Shown here: positions 19,251 through 29,694 of the stretch, in pieces | Position numbering within the stretch: position 1 is the first letter of the stretch | How the letters are laid out: each line of letters opens with the position of its first letter | NCBI RefSeq assembly: GCF_005771495.1 | Contig: NZ_VAUW01000027.1 | Coordinates: 1 to 59,657 of the forward strand | Length of the DNA: 59,657 bases | DNA from: Maribacter sp. ACAM166 | Lineage (GTDB): Bacteria > Bacteroidota > Bacteroidia > Flavobacteriales > Flavobacteriaceae | Direction: 5' to 3' | The notes under the pieces: model-generated | The model's input: the letters and a program-made list of their open reading frames with translations, nothing else | The model's database searches: none | Told to the model about the DNA's origin: nothing | Made by a program: the position numbers and the translations under genes

Positions 19251-19252
19251 AC

Positions 19253-19915
19253 TTATCGCTTTTCATTAACTGTAGTTGATCCTTCTTTTTCCTCTTCTTT
19301 ACTAAATGCTCTTTTATTAAAAACCAAAAGTATCCCTACACCTGTGCTTATTGCAGTATCAGCTATATTAAAAACAGGTTCAAAAAATCTGAAGTTTTTT
19401 CCTCCAACTCCTGGCATCCAACTTGGCCATGTTGTATCTACCATTGGAAAATAGAGCATATCAACGACCTTACCGTAAAACAATTTACCATAAGGCTCAT
19501 TCGAAAAAAGGGTTGCTACCTCATTATAACTATCATTAAAAATAATACCATAAAAAACAGAGTCTAAAATATTACCTAATGCGCCAGCGAAAATTAATGA
19601 TACAGCCCATATTAAGGTCGTAGAAGCCTTCTTTCTTATCACATCAAAAAGCCAATATCCGATTCCAAAAATAGCAAATAATCTGAAAATGGTTAAAACT
19701 AGTTTTCCAATATCATCAGAAATAGGTAAAACATCACTCAGTTTAGCACCCCAAGCCGCTCCTTCATTTTCTATAAAAAGGATTTTGAACCAATTAAATA
19801 CCTCTACAGATTCGCCCAACACAAAATTGGTCTTTATATATATTTTACTCCATTGATCAATAATTAGTATCAATACAATAAATAGGACAGATTTTTTAAT
19901 ATTCATGGGCTTCAA
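19253..19915 (-). CDS. lspA: Lipoprotein signal peptidase
   Basis: A 220-residue inner-membrane aspartyl protease that cleaves the signal peptide of prolipoproteins after lipid attachment. Conserved family blocks are visible: DQWSKIYIK in helix 1, the ENEGAAWG loop, GALGNILDSV with one catalytic Asp, VVDMLYFP, and FNIADTAIS with the second catalytic Asp. Four membrane helices are expected. The start may be the methionine three codons in (19906). The family is about 160-170 residues in Proteobacteria; the extra length is in loops, as is common in Bacteroidota. A short acidic tail follows the last helix. Confidence 0.95.
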   Translation of the reverse strand: MKPMNIKKSVLFIVLILIIDQWSKIYIKTNFVLGESVEVFNWFKILFIENEGAAWGAKLSDVLPISDDIGKLVLTIFRLFAIFGIGYWLFDVIRKKASTTLIWAVSLIFAGALGNILDSVFYGIIFNDSYNEVATLFSNEPYGKLFYGKVVDMLYFPMVDTTWPSWMPGVGGKNFRFFEPVFNIADTAISTGVGILLVFNKRAFSKEEEKEGSTTVNEKR

Positions 19916-19939
19916 TCAATGAGGGTAAAAGTATAAATA

Positions 19940-20560
19940 TTATTCGGTTTTACTTAGTTCAATGTTTCCAGTAACTGTATGTAATTCATAGTTTGAGATT
20001 CCTAGAGGTATGGGGTTCAATTCGACGATACCATATTTACTCTCTGCTTTAATAATCGCAGCATTAGCCAATACTTTTATAGTACCACTTTGTGTCTTTA
20101 CAAAAGCATTCCCTTGAATATTGTTTAGCTCGCAAACACCGTCTGATAAGGAAATATTCAACTCCTTAAATTTTCCATTTACCACCACTCGAGAATTTGT
20201 ACCATAGATTTCAACATTCTTATATGAAGGAATAGTTAACTTCAAGAGAATTGAAACTACTTTATGAGCGCTTAATTTATCATTAGGATTTTCAAAACTG
20301 GGCACAAAACCGGCTTCAATCAAAATTGTAGAACCAACTATCCTAACCTCTAAATCTAGGTCTTTGACATATTCACCTTCAATTTCTGCTTCAACATTTA
20401 TTTCCTTTCCCAGATTTGTATTAAGTTCAACATTAAAACAATTGGAAGTATTGACTTGGATTAAATTAATATTATCTGCCAAAATCATTTTATGCAACTT
20501 CTTTTGAGCCACAAGACTGAATGAGCAAAAGAGCAGACAACATATTAAAGGGCTCCTCAC
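19940..20560 (-). CDS. Exported adhesin-like (DUF4097/DUF2807-type) protein
   Basis: A 206-residue protein with a signal peptide of about 18 residues. The mature part is a run of short beta-strand repeats (for example VEIYGTNSRVVVNG, LNISLSDGVCELNN, TGNIELSKTE), which resembles the right-handed beta-helix of the DUF2807/DUF4097 'head GIN' or adhesin-like group. It lies between dksA-like and lspA genes in the ileS cluster with small gaps, so co-transcription is likely. Function unknown. Confidence 0.6.
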   Translation of the reverse strand: MRSPLICCLLFCSFSLVAQKKLHKMILADNINLIQVNTSNCFNVELNTNLGKEINVEAEIEGEYVKDLDLEVRIVGSTILIEAGFVPSFENPNDKLSAHKVVSILLKLTIPSYKNVEIYGTNSRVVVNGKFKELNISLSDGVCELNNIQGNAFVKTQSGTIKVLANAAIIKAESKYGIVELNPIPLGISNYELHTVTGNIELSKTE

Positions 20561-20598
20561 CGTATTGATATTGAAAAACGCCCCTAAAGGCGTTTTAA

Positions 20599-20982
20599 TT
20601 AAGATTGCATATTTTTAGCTTCAATGCTAAGTGTAGCATGCGGAACCAACTTTAAACGCTCCTTATTTATAAGCTTTCCCGTAACACGGCAAATACCGTA
20701 GGTTTTGTTCTCAATACGTAGCATTGCATTCTTAAGGTCACGAATAAATTTCTCCTGCCTAATGGCCAGTTGTGTGTTAGCCTCTTTACTCATGGTCTCC
20801 GACCCTTCCTCAAAGGCCTTAAAGGTTGGGGAAGTATCATCTGTACCATTATTACTATCGTTCATATAGGCGCTTTTCAAAAGTAGCAAATGACCCTTAG
20901 CCTTTTCTATTTTCAACCCTATCAATTCTTTAAATTCTGCCAAATCTTTGTCAGAATACCTTACTTTTAAATCTTCTGCCAT
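20599..20982 (-). CDS. TraR/DksA family protein with degenerate zinc finger
   Basis: A 127-residue protein with the DksA plan: a coiled-coil N-terminal half (about 1-85) and a C-terminal globular tip domain. The C4 zinc finger is reduced to a single cysteine (GICRVTGKLINKERL, then LVPHATLSIEAKN, where the family has CxxC twice). Similar degenerate forms occur across Bacteroidota, so this is likely inherited rather than local damage. DksA-type proteins bind in the RNA polymerase secondary channel and adjust transcription, including stringent control. The gene sits 3 bases after ileS and is very probably co-transcribed with it. Confidence 0.88.
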   Translation of the reverse strand: MAEDLKVRYSDKDLAEFKELIGLKIEKAKGHLLLLKSAYMNDSNNGTDDTSPTFKAFEEGSETMSKEANTQLAIRQEKFIRDLKNAMLRIENKTYGICRVTGKLINKERLKLVPHATLSIEAKNMQS

Positions 20983-20985
20983 CTT

Positions 20986-23900
20986 TTAATATTTTTCAAT
21001 AAACAATTTTGTGTTCACTTCATCAAATGCAATTTCGATACCCTGGTCTAATTTTTCTTCAAAGCTTAATTCTGCTGTTAAAGTCTCTGTCTTAATATAA
21101 TCTATATTATTCTGTACAGCCACTTCCGTAAAGCCGTCTTTTAATATTTTGATTGCAATTTTATCAGTTACTTCAAAACCAGAATCTTTTCTGATATTTT
21201 GTATTCTATTAATCAACTCCCTAGCGATACCTTCATTTCGTAAGTTCTCATTAATGGTAACATCTAAAGCTACTGTTAGCTTACCTGAAGTGGCCACCAT
21301 CCAACCTGCAATATCTTGAGAACTAATTTCTACATCTTGTAACTGTAAAATAATACTTTTATTTTCTAATTGGATTGTTAATTCGCCTTTCTGTTCGATT
21401 TTTTGAATATCATCCTGCGAAAAAGTACTTACTACCTGAGCAATCTGCTTCATATCCTTACCAAACTTAGGACCCAGTGTCTTGAAATTTGGTTTAATAC
21501 GCTTTACTAAAACACCAGAAGCATCATCAAGCAATTGAATTTCCTTGACATTTACTTCAGATTTTATTAATTCTGAAACTGCTTCTATATCTTCCCTATC
21601 ATTCTCATCTAATACAGGAATCATTATTCTTTGTAAGGGCTGACGCACTTTTATTTTCTCTTTCTGACGGATTGAAAGTACCAAAGATGAAATAGTCTGT
21701 GCTTTCTGCATTTTCACCTCTAATCCTATATCTATTAAAGATTCATCGGCTACCGGAAAATCTGCTAAATGTACACTTTCAAAGCCATCCTTAACAATAG
21801 CTTTCGTTAAATCTAAATACAAACGATCCATAAAAAAAGGAGCAATTGGAGCAGCTAATTTTGCGACAATATCCAAACAAGTATATAATGTCTGATACGC
21901 AGCAATTTTATCTTGAGCGTAATCACCTTTCCAAAAACGCCTTCTACACAAGCGCACGTACCAGTTGCTTAGGTTTTCCTGAACAAAATCAGAAATTGCT
22001 CTGGCAGCTCGTGTAGGTTCATATTCGTCATACGCTGTGTCGACCATTTTTATAAGTGAATTCAATTCTGATAAAACCCAGCGATCAATCTCTGGTCGTT
22101 CATTTATAGGCACATCATCTTCAGTATAAGAGAACGAATCTAGATTCGCATATAATCCAAAAAAAGAATAGGTGTTATAAAGTGTCCCAAAAAACTTTCG
22201 CTTGACCTCAGCGACACCCTCTGTATCGAATTTTAAGTTATCCCACGGGTTGGCATTACTGATCATATACCATCTTGTCGCATCGGCACCATGCTCGTTC
22301 ATGGTTTCAAAAGGGTCTACTGCATTGCCTAATCGCTTGGACATTTTTTTACCTTCCTTGTCCAATACAAGTCCGTTAGAAACAACATTTTTATAAGCAA
22401 CTGAATCAAAGACCATAGTTGCTATAGCGTGTAAGGTATAAAACCAACCACGGGTTTGATCAACACCTTCTGCTATAAAATCTGCTGGAAAGGTCTTTCC
22501 TTCATCTATTAAATCTTTATTTTCAAATGGGTAATGCCATTGGGCATAAGGCATGGAGCCACTATCAAACCAGACATCTATTAAATCATTTTCTCGACTC
22601 ATAGGTTTCCCAGAAGGGGATACTAATGTGATTTGGTCAACTATATTTTTATGCAAATCTATTTTTTCATAGTTGGCATCAGACATGTCGTCAATAGTAA
22701 AATCTGCAAAAATGTCCTTCTCCAACACACCAGCATCAACCGCTTTTGCCATTTCTGATTTTAACTCAGCAACAGAACCAATGATTATTTCTTCCTTACC
22801 ATCTTCAGTTCGCCAAATTGGTAATGGAATTCCCCAATACCGTGACCTAGATAAATTCCAATCATTTGCATTCGCCAACCAATTTCCAAATCTTCGTTCA
22901 CCAGTAGCTTTTGGTTTCCAATTAACAGTTTGATTTAGTTGGAACATACGGTCTTTAACATCAGTCACCTTAATAAACCACGAATCTAATGGGTAATATA
23001 AAATCGGTTTATCGGTACGCCAACAATTTGGATAACTATGAACGTATTTTTCTACCTTGAACGCTTTATTCTCTTCCTTTAGACGTATCGCTATTTCAAC
23101 ATCGACTGAACGTTCTGGCGCTTTACCATCTTCGTAATATTCATTTTTGACATATTTGCCAGCTAATTCTTTTAATTCAGGTCTAAATTTTCCTTGTAAA
23201 TCTACAAGAGGTACTAAATTCCCATTTTCATCTAACACCAACATGGGCGGTATTTCTGGAACCGCTTGTTTTGCTACCAAAGAATCATCTGCACCAAAAG
23301 TTGGTGCAGTATGTACTATACCTGTTCCATCTTCTGTAGTAACGAAATCCCCTGCAATTATTCGAAAAGCATTCTCTGCGTTTTCATACGGAAGTACATA
23401 ATCCAACAACTGTTCATACCGGATATCTAACAAATCCTTACCCTTAAATTCTTTTACAATAAAATAAGGAATATTCTTATCTCCAGAGGTATAGTCTAAT
23501 AATTCAGTCTTTTCATTTACTTGTTTAAACTTGCCGGCAAATTGCTTTCCTACCAATTTCTTGGCCAGAATAACGTTCATTGGTTCAAAAGTGTATTGAT
23601 TATAAGACTCAACCAATACATAATCTATTTTAGATCCAACGGTCAAAGCGGTATTTGAAGGCAACGTCCATGGAGTCGTAGTCCATGCTAAGAAGTAAAT
23701 TGTTCCTTCGTTTTGTAAAAATTCTGGCAAAGTTTCCTCTACAGCCTTGAATTGTGCAGTCACCGTAGTATCGGTTACATCTTGATATGTACCCGGCTGG
23801 TTCAATTCATGTGAACTTAGACCTGTGCCGGCTTTGGGGGAATATGGCTGAATCGTATACCCTTTATATATTAATCCTTTCGAATAAATTTCTTTCAGCA

Positions 23901-24384
23901 ACCACCAAACCGTCTCCATATATTTGGATTTGTAAGTGATATAAGGATCTTCCATATCCACCCAGTATCCCACTTTTTCAGTCATGGAATTCCAAACATC
24001 GGTATAACGCATTACCGCTTTTTTACAAGCCGCATTATACTCCTCAACCGATATCTTTACGCCAATATCCTCTTTGGTTATACCTAGTTCTTTTTCAACC
24101 CCTAACTCAATTGGCAAGCCATGGGTGTCCCAGCCAGCCTTACGCTTCACCTGAAATCCTTTCATGGTCTTATACCTTGGGAATATATCCTTGATGGTAC
24201 GTGCCATTACGTGATGTATTCCCGGCATACCGTTTGCCGAAGGAGGACCTTCATAGAATACATAGCTCTTCTTCCCTTCACGGGTAGAAATACTTTTTTC
24301 AAAAATGGCATGTGTTGACCAATAGTCAAGAATCTCTTCTGCAACCTTTGGTAAATTCAATCCTTGATATTCTGCGAACTTCAT
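20986..24384 (-). CDS. ileS: Isoleucyl-tRNA synthetase
   Basis: A 1132-residue class I aminoacyl-tRNA synthetase when started at the ATG at 24384 (MKFAEYQGLNLPKV). A reading frame 40 codons longer exists, but that extension has no family resemblance. The ATP site HIGH-like motif is GPPSANGMPGIHHV and the KMSKS-like loop is KKMSKRLGN. The CP1 editing domain lies between (TTTPWTLPSN, GTGIVHTAPTFG). The length and KMSKR form fit the eukaryote-like IleS type usual in Bacteroidota, a type that includes mupirocin-tolerant forms; tolerance is not shown here. Confidence 0.97.
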   Translation of the reverse strand: MKFAEYQGLNLPKVAEEILDYWSTHAIFEKSISTREGKKSYVFYEGPPSANGMPGIHHVMARTIKDIFPRYKTMKGFQVKRKAGWDTHGLPIELGVEKELGITKEDIGVKISVEEYNAACKKAVMRYTDVWNSMTEKVGYWVDMEDPYITYKSKYMETVWWLLKEIYSKGLIYKGYTIQPYSPKAGTGLSSHELNQPGTYQDVTDTTVTAQFKAVEETLPEFLQNEGTIYFLAWTTTPWTLPSNTALTVGSKIDYVLVESYNQYTFEPMNVILAKKLVGKQFAGKFKQVNEKTELLDYTSGDKNIPYFIVKEFKGKDLLDIRYEQLLDYVLPYENAENAFRIIAGDFVTTEDGTGIVHTAPTFGADDSLVAKQAVPEIPPMLVLDENGNLVPLVDLQGKFRPELKELAGKYVKNEYYEDGKAPERSVDVEIAIRLKEENKAFKVEKYVHSYPNCWRTDKPILYYPLDSWFIKVTDVKDRMFQLNQTVNWKPKATGERRFGNWLANANDWNLSRSRYWGIPLPIWRTEDGKEEIIIGSVAELKSEMAKAVDAGVLEKDIFADFTIDDMSDANYEKIDLHKNIVDQITLVSPSGKPMSRENDLIDVWFDSGSMPYAQWHYPFENKDLIDEGKTFPADFIAEGVDQTRGWFYTLHAIATMVFDSVAYKNVVSNGLVLDKEGKKMSKRLGNAVDPFETMNEHGADATRWYMISNANPWDNLKFDTEGVAEVKRKFFGTLYNTYSFFGLYANLDSFSYTEDDVPINERPEIDRWVLSELNSLIKMVDTAYDEYEPTRAARAISDFVQENLSNWYVRLCRRRFWKGDYAQDKIAAYQTLYTCLDIVAKLAAPIAPFFMDRLYLDLTKAIVKDGFESVHLADFPVADESLIDIGLEVKMQKAQTISSLVLSIRQKEKIKVRQPLQRIMIPVLDENDREDIEAVSELIKSEVNVKEIQLLDDASGVLVKRIKPNFKTLGPKFGKDMKQIAQVVSTFSQDDIQKIEQKGELTIQLENKSIILQLQDVEISSQDIAGWMVATSGKLTVALDVTINENLRNEGIARELINRIQNIRKDSGFEVTDKIAIKILKDGFTEVAVQNNIDYIKTETLTAELSFEEKLDQGIEIAFDEVNTKLFIEKY

Positions 24385-24570
24385 ACAAAAATGCTTATGG
24401 TACTGGATTTTTAAGGCTGCAAAATTATAAAATTTAGATTTAAATTGAGTGAATTGGCAGCATTGAAATACCCCTAACTCATTGATTATAATAAATAATA
24501 GCAAGTTTAACGTCTAAAATATGACTTGACCCGTATTTAAAACAAAACAATAACCATTTAAAACGACACG

Positions 24571-24867
24571 ATGAAAAAATTAATTTTAGGATCATTAATA
24601 ATTTTAGCACTAAGTATGTCATTCTCTTGCAGAGATACTGCAGATAAAGCAAAATCTGCAACTGAAGAAGCAGGTGCAGCACTAGAAGAAGCTGGTGAAG
24701 ATTTAAAAGAAGCGGGAAAAGATTTAGAAGAAGCTGCCGAGGGTGCTGCAGAATCAGTAAAAGAAGCTAGCGAAGACACTATTGATGCAGCTAAAGAAGC
24801 AGGTAATGATATAAAAAAAGCAGCCAATGATGCAGCCGATAAAGTAGAAAAGGCAGTTAAAAACTAA
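24571..24867 (+). CDS. Small alanine/glutamate-rich helical lipoprotein
   Basis: A 98-residue predicted lipoprotein (lipobox ending at Cys20). The mature part is almost wholly made of imperfect 7- and 11-residue repeats rich in A, E, K and D (for example EEAGEDLKEAGKDLEEAAEG). This predicts a long amphipathic helix, like YtxH/LEA or apolipoprotein-type proteins. It stands alone on the plus strand between the ileS cluster and a terminator, and has no partner. A role in envelope stress or lipid interaction is only a guess. A long antisense ORF in the repeat region is an artefact of the codon pattern. Confidence 0.8.
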   Translation: MKKLILGSLIILALSMSFSCRDTADKAKSATEEAGAALEEAGEDLKEAGKDLEEAAEGAAESVKEASEDTIDAAKEAGNDIKKAANDAADKVEKAVKN

Positions 24868-24887
24868 TTTTAACCCTTTTGTAATTT

Positions 24888-24919
24888 TAAAAAGACCCGC
24901 TACCTGCGGGTCTTTTTTT
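24888..24919. terminator. Bidirectional rho-independent terminator
   Basis: A 10-bp perfect stem (AAAGACCCGC paired with GCGGGTCTTT) with a 5-base loop, flanked by A and T runs, separates the convergent helical lipoprotein gene and the TonB receptor gene. It can serve both. Confidence 0.9.
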
Positions 24920-24921
24920 AT

Positions 24922-27351
24922 TTAAAAATGATAGCCTATACCGAGAATAATATTTCGTCCGGGTGCTACAATACCAGATGAATACGTTCTATAACGTTGA
25001 TCTGTAATATTTTCTAAACTGACAGAAGCTTTGAACCGGTTCGTTATATCATATTGCGAACGAAAGTTTAACGTGTACCAAGAAGGAGCATATGGCTTTC
25101 CCTTTACATCTAATGCATATATATACTCTTTTGATTGTTCTGACATTGCCAGTTCATTAGACGCAATTTCACCATTATAATTTAAAAATAGATCCGTACG
25201 TAGTCTTTGGTTTTTCCAGATAACGTGAAAATCTCCAAAAGTTGGCGCCGCATGTCGTGCAGGTGTTTCAGAACCATCCTCTTCCTCTTCTACACCCTCT
25301 GTCAAAGTTAGGTTAGAAGATAAAGACCACTGTTCTGTAAGATAGGCCTCCAATCCAAATTCAAAACCATAGACATACGCTTTAGCTGCATTCTGTATTG
25401 CTTGTACATTACTGATTTCACCATCATATTCTATTTCAGAAACTCCATTATATTTAAAGTCGCGGCGCACCAAGGCATCTACTAAATACGTATAGTACGC
25501 TGTTCCTTTCAATATTATTTTATCTTTTATATTTCGTTGAACACCTATTTCAAAATTATACGCATATTCAGGTTCCAAATTTGGATTTGGAACTACGACC
25601 GATCCTGGCTCTGAATCAAAAATTTTACCTACGTCATCTATATTCGGTGCTCTAAAACCCGTTGATCCATTCAATGTAAATTGAAGATTTTCCCTAGGAA
25701 ACCAACTGAACCCTAAACTACCCGTTAATGCTCCCGTACTTAAATCTGCAGTTTCAAATGGGAAATCATAAAATTTATCGTCAAAAACAGCATCGACCCA
25801 AACGTGGCTGTAGCGTAAACCAGACATAAGAGTGAAGTTGGGTTTTGCCTTATACTCTCCGTTTAGATACCCTGCTAAACTTTGCCAAGTGGACCCATCT
25901 GGGTAACGAGAGGCAGCTTCAATTTTTTCATCGGTTACAATATTGGTGTCGAAACCATTTGACCCGACATTGTTGAAAATGTATTCACCCCCATAATACA
26001 GCTTAAAATTACCTATCTTCTTATTTTCAAAATCAATATTCAAATTCACGGCATCTACTTTTTCCATGGTAGTGTTTAAGACTAAATCTTTAAAATCTCT
26101 TTTATTCCTGCTTTCTTCAAAATGTTGATAAGCCAACCCCAATTTTAATCCGTCATAAACCTTTCCATTTCCCTTCTTTTGAAGTTGGGCATTTCCCATA
26201 AACCACTTTTGTGGCCCATAATACCATTCTGCAGAGCGCAACCCTAGACCATCGCGTGATGGTCGTATCAATCGATCATATCGAGAAAAATCTGATGTTT
26301 CTGAATAGTATGCACCAAGATTCAAATCCCATTTTGTATTAGGCTTGAACAACAATTTTTGCATAAGATTTATTTGATCATACCCTGTAGTAACTTGCTT
26401 TTGAGGAGAACCATTACTTACCAATTCATCCACACCGTTAGTTGTCTGCACAAAATAATTTCTTAGATATGAATCGGCACCATGAGACCCCATTCTTAAA
26501 TCTTGAAAACTATTATAACTTACACTAGTTAAGGAAGACCAATGCTTTTTACCAAAATTAATATCTGCATGAACAGTATTTTCTGAATTTGCCGAAGCAA
26601 ATCTATAATTGACATTACCCTGCACTAAAAGACTATCGTTTTGGGATAAATCAGGTTTTTTCGTGTAAAAATTCATAACACCACCGATTGCATCACTACC
26701 ATAAATTACTGAACCAGGTCCAAATATGATTTCTGTATTTTTAATTGTAAAAGGGTCAATAGATATCACATTTTGAACATTCCCCCCCCTAAAAATAGCA
26801 TTGTTCATTCGAACCCCATCAACAGACAGTAATAATCTATTGGTAGCAAACCCTCTTATCATTGGGCTACCGCCCCCTAATTGACTCTTCTGTACAAAAA
26901 CTTTTCCACTACTTTGAAGTAAGTCTGCAGATGTTTGAGGTGAGGTAAAGGCAATTGATCTAGCATCTAACGAAACTATTCTATTGGGAATATCTTTTTT
27001 CTGTTGTTCCCATTTGGAGACAGACATAACCACCTCATCCAATTGCTGCGCTTTCATAATCAAATACACCTTTTGGCCCTGTCTCTGCATTTGAGATTTT
27101 GTGGTTTTAAACTCCTCATAACCAATATGTCTTAAAATAAGACGCTCCTTAATTGAAAAGATAGATGCATCGAATTGACCTTCTAGATCAGTTAATGCAA
27201 TTTTAGACTTATCCTTATTGAAGACAGCAACATTTGGAATAGTCTCACCACTATCCTCATCCAAAACGGTAATTTGCTGGGCATTACCGAAGGCTGTAAT
27301 TAAAAATACTGCTACTAAAAGAAACTTATACATACGAATCAAAAATTTCAT
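24922..27351 (-). CDS. TonB-dependent receptor, heme-receptor-like
   Basis: An 809-residue outer-membrane receptor with a signal peptide, a short CarboxypepD_reg-like domain (about 27-105) and a plug with the segment RGFATNRLLLSVDGVRMNNA. That segment and the barrel motif FRAPNIDDVGK followed by NPNLEPEYAYNFEIG resemble hemoglobin/heme TonB receptors, so heme or an iron complex is a plausible ligand. This is family resemblance and not proof. The start may be six codons further in (27333). The gene overlaps the end of recO by up to 26 bases, so translation is probably coupled. Confidence 0.85.
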   Translation of the reverse strand: MKFLIRMYKFLLVAVFLITAFGNAQQITVLDEDSGETIPNVAVFNKDKSKIALTDLEGQFDASIFSIKERLILRHIGYEEFKTTKSQMQRQGQKVYLIMKAQQLDEVVMSVSKWEQQKKDIPNRIVSLDARSIAFTSPQTSADLLQSSGKVFVQKSQLGGGSPMIRGFATNRLLLSVDGVRMNNAIFRGGNVQNVISIDPFTIKNTEIIFGPGSVIYGSDAIGGVMNFYTKKPDLSQNDSLLVQGNVNYRFASANSENTVHADINFGKKHWSSLTSVSYNSFQDLRMGSHGADSYLRNYFVQTTNGVDELVSNGSPQKQVTTGYDQINLMQKLLFKPNTKWDLNLGAYYSETSDFSRYDRLIRPSRDGLGLRSAEWYYGPQKWFMGNAQLQKKGNGKVYDGLKLGLAYQHFEESRNKRDFKDLVLNTTMEKVDAVNLNIDFENKKIGNFKLYYGGEYIFNNVGSNGFDTNIVTDEKIEAASRYPDGSTWQSLAGYLNGEYKAKPNFTLMSGLRYSHVWVDAVFDDKFYDFPFETADLSTGALTGSLGFSWFPRENLQFTLNGSTGFRAPNIDDVGKIFDSEPGSVVVPNPNLEPEYAYNFEIGVQRNIKDKIILKGTAYYTYLVDALVRRDFKYNGVSEIEYDGEISNVQAIQNAAKAYVYGFEFGLEAYLTEQWSLSSNLTLTEGVEEEEDGSETPARHAAPTFGDFHVIWKNQRLRTDLFLNYNGEIASNELAMSEQSKEYIYALDVKGKPYAPSWYTLNFRSQYDITNRFKASVSLENITDQRYRTYSSGIVAPGRNIILGIGYHF

Positions 27352-28054
27352 TTAATACCGCAAGCGATTTTGGTTTTCTAAAACCCTGTAGATGCAATTC
27401 AAAATAAAGTATCAGTGATTTCAATAATTCTTGACGGTTGGTTTTTTTCATCTTTATCGTGTCAATAGCATCAAAATTTATGCCTAAGAAGGTCTTGAAA
27501 TAATAAATATTTTCACCTCTTAGCATTGGGTTCAAAGATTCTGTAGCAGTAAACTCACCTTCTAACAAATCAAAATAGGGTCTATCTATCTGATATGCAT
27601 CAGGATAAAAACCTAAAAATTTTGTGAGTGACAGCATAAAGTATAAATGAAAATTTGCAACATCCCTATGCATATCCAACCACTGCAAGGATGCTTCTAA
27701 AAACTGATACAAATCTTCATTGCGTTCTTCCTCACGTATGCTATTACCCAACAATTCAGCTAAGAACAGGGATATTGCATTCTTGGCCATATCGGCATAA
27801 AGTGTTTGGTAATGGTAATACACCTTAGCTTCACGAATTGATTCTAAAGCGCCTTTATTTCTATGGTTGGCAACAATCTCTAGTTGCGTTAACGGTTGAA
27901 AATAAGCGAATTTCAATTTTCCTTTTTTAGAAGACAATACACCTCTCAATAAATAAGATTTTATACCGTCTGAAGCGGTAAAAGCCTTAACAATTAAACT
28001 CGTATCGCCATATTTTAGTGCAGAAAACACTATTGCCTTGGTCGTTAGCTGCAT
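27326..28054 (-). CDS. recO: DNA repair protein RecO
   Basis: A 242-residue recombination mediator that helps load RecA at gaps in the RecFOR pathway. The N-terminal OB-fold is recognisable (TKAIVFSALKYGDTSLIVKA, then a GVLSSKKGKLKFAYFQPL stretch), followed by a helical domain. Bacteroidota RecO lacks the four-cysteine zinc site of some others, and none is seen here. It is directly followed on the same strand by the TonB receptor gene, with overlap. Confidence 0.92.
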   Translation of the reverse strand: MQLTTKAIVFSALKYGDTSLIVKAFTASDGIKSYLLRGVLSSKKGKLKFAYFQPLTQLEIVANHRNKGALESIREAKVYYHYQTLYADMAKNAISLFLAELLGNSIREEERNEDLYQFLEASLQWLDMHRDVANFHLYFMLSLTKFLGFYPDAYQIDRPYFDLLEGEFTATESLNPMLRGENIYYFKTFLGINFDAIDTIKMKKTNRQELLKSLILYFELHLQGFRKPKSLAVLNEIFDSYV

Positions 28055-28111
28055 ATCATAATCTCTCTTAGCACAAAGATAGTAGTTTGGTTATTGGTGA
28101 CTGAGTGAATT

Positions 28112-28147
28112 AAAAAAATGCGAGGCCCTCAAAAGAGAACCTCGCAT
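28112..28147 (-). terminator. Rho-independent terminator of gdhA
   Basis: A 7-bp stem (TGCGAGG paired with CCTCGCA) with a 14-base loop is followed on the minus strand by a T run. It lies about 40 bases past the gdhA stop. Confidence 0.7.
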
Positions 28148-28188
28148 TCATACATTAAACCCAAATTTTTTAGGTGTTCACTTAAAAT

Positions 28189-29556
<1,368 letters not shown>

Positions 29557-29694
29557 TTATTGGTATATAAAAATATAATGGCAAAATTATGCTATTTAGG
29601 TAATTTGATGGCTTATTTTTTCAAAATTCGATAAAGTTTGTTGCTTCAACAACAAACTACTTATTTTCAATTCTAAAGTTCAAAGAATTACACG

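Noticed and set aside
20986..24504. IleS reading frame 40 codons longer at its start
   Set aside because: The extension (24385-24504) has no family resemblance, and MKFAEYQGLNL at 24384 is the usual start.
24558..24827. An 89-codon antisense frame over the helical lipoprotein
   Set aside because: Low-complexity serine/alanine-rich translation is the mirror of the repeated A/E/K codons.
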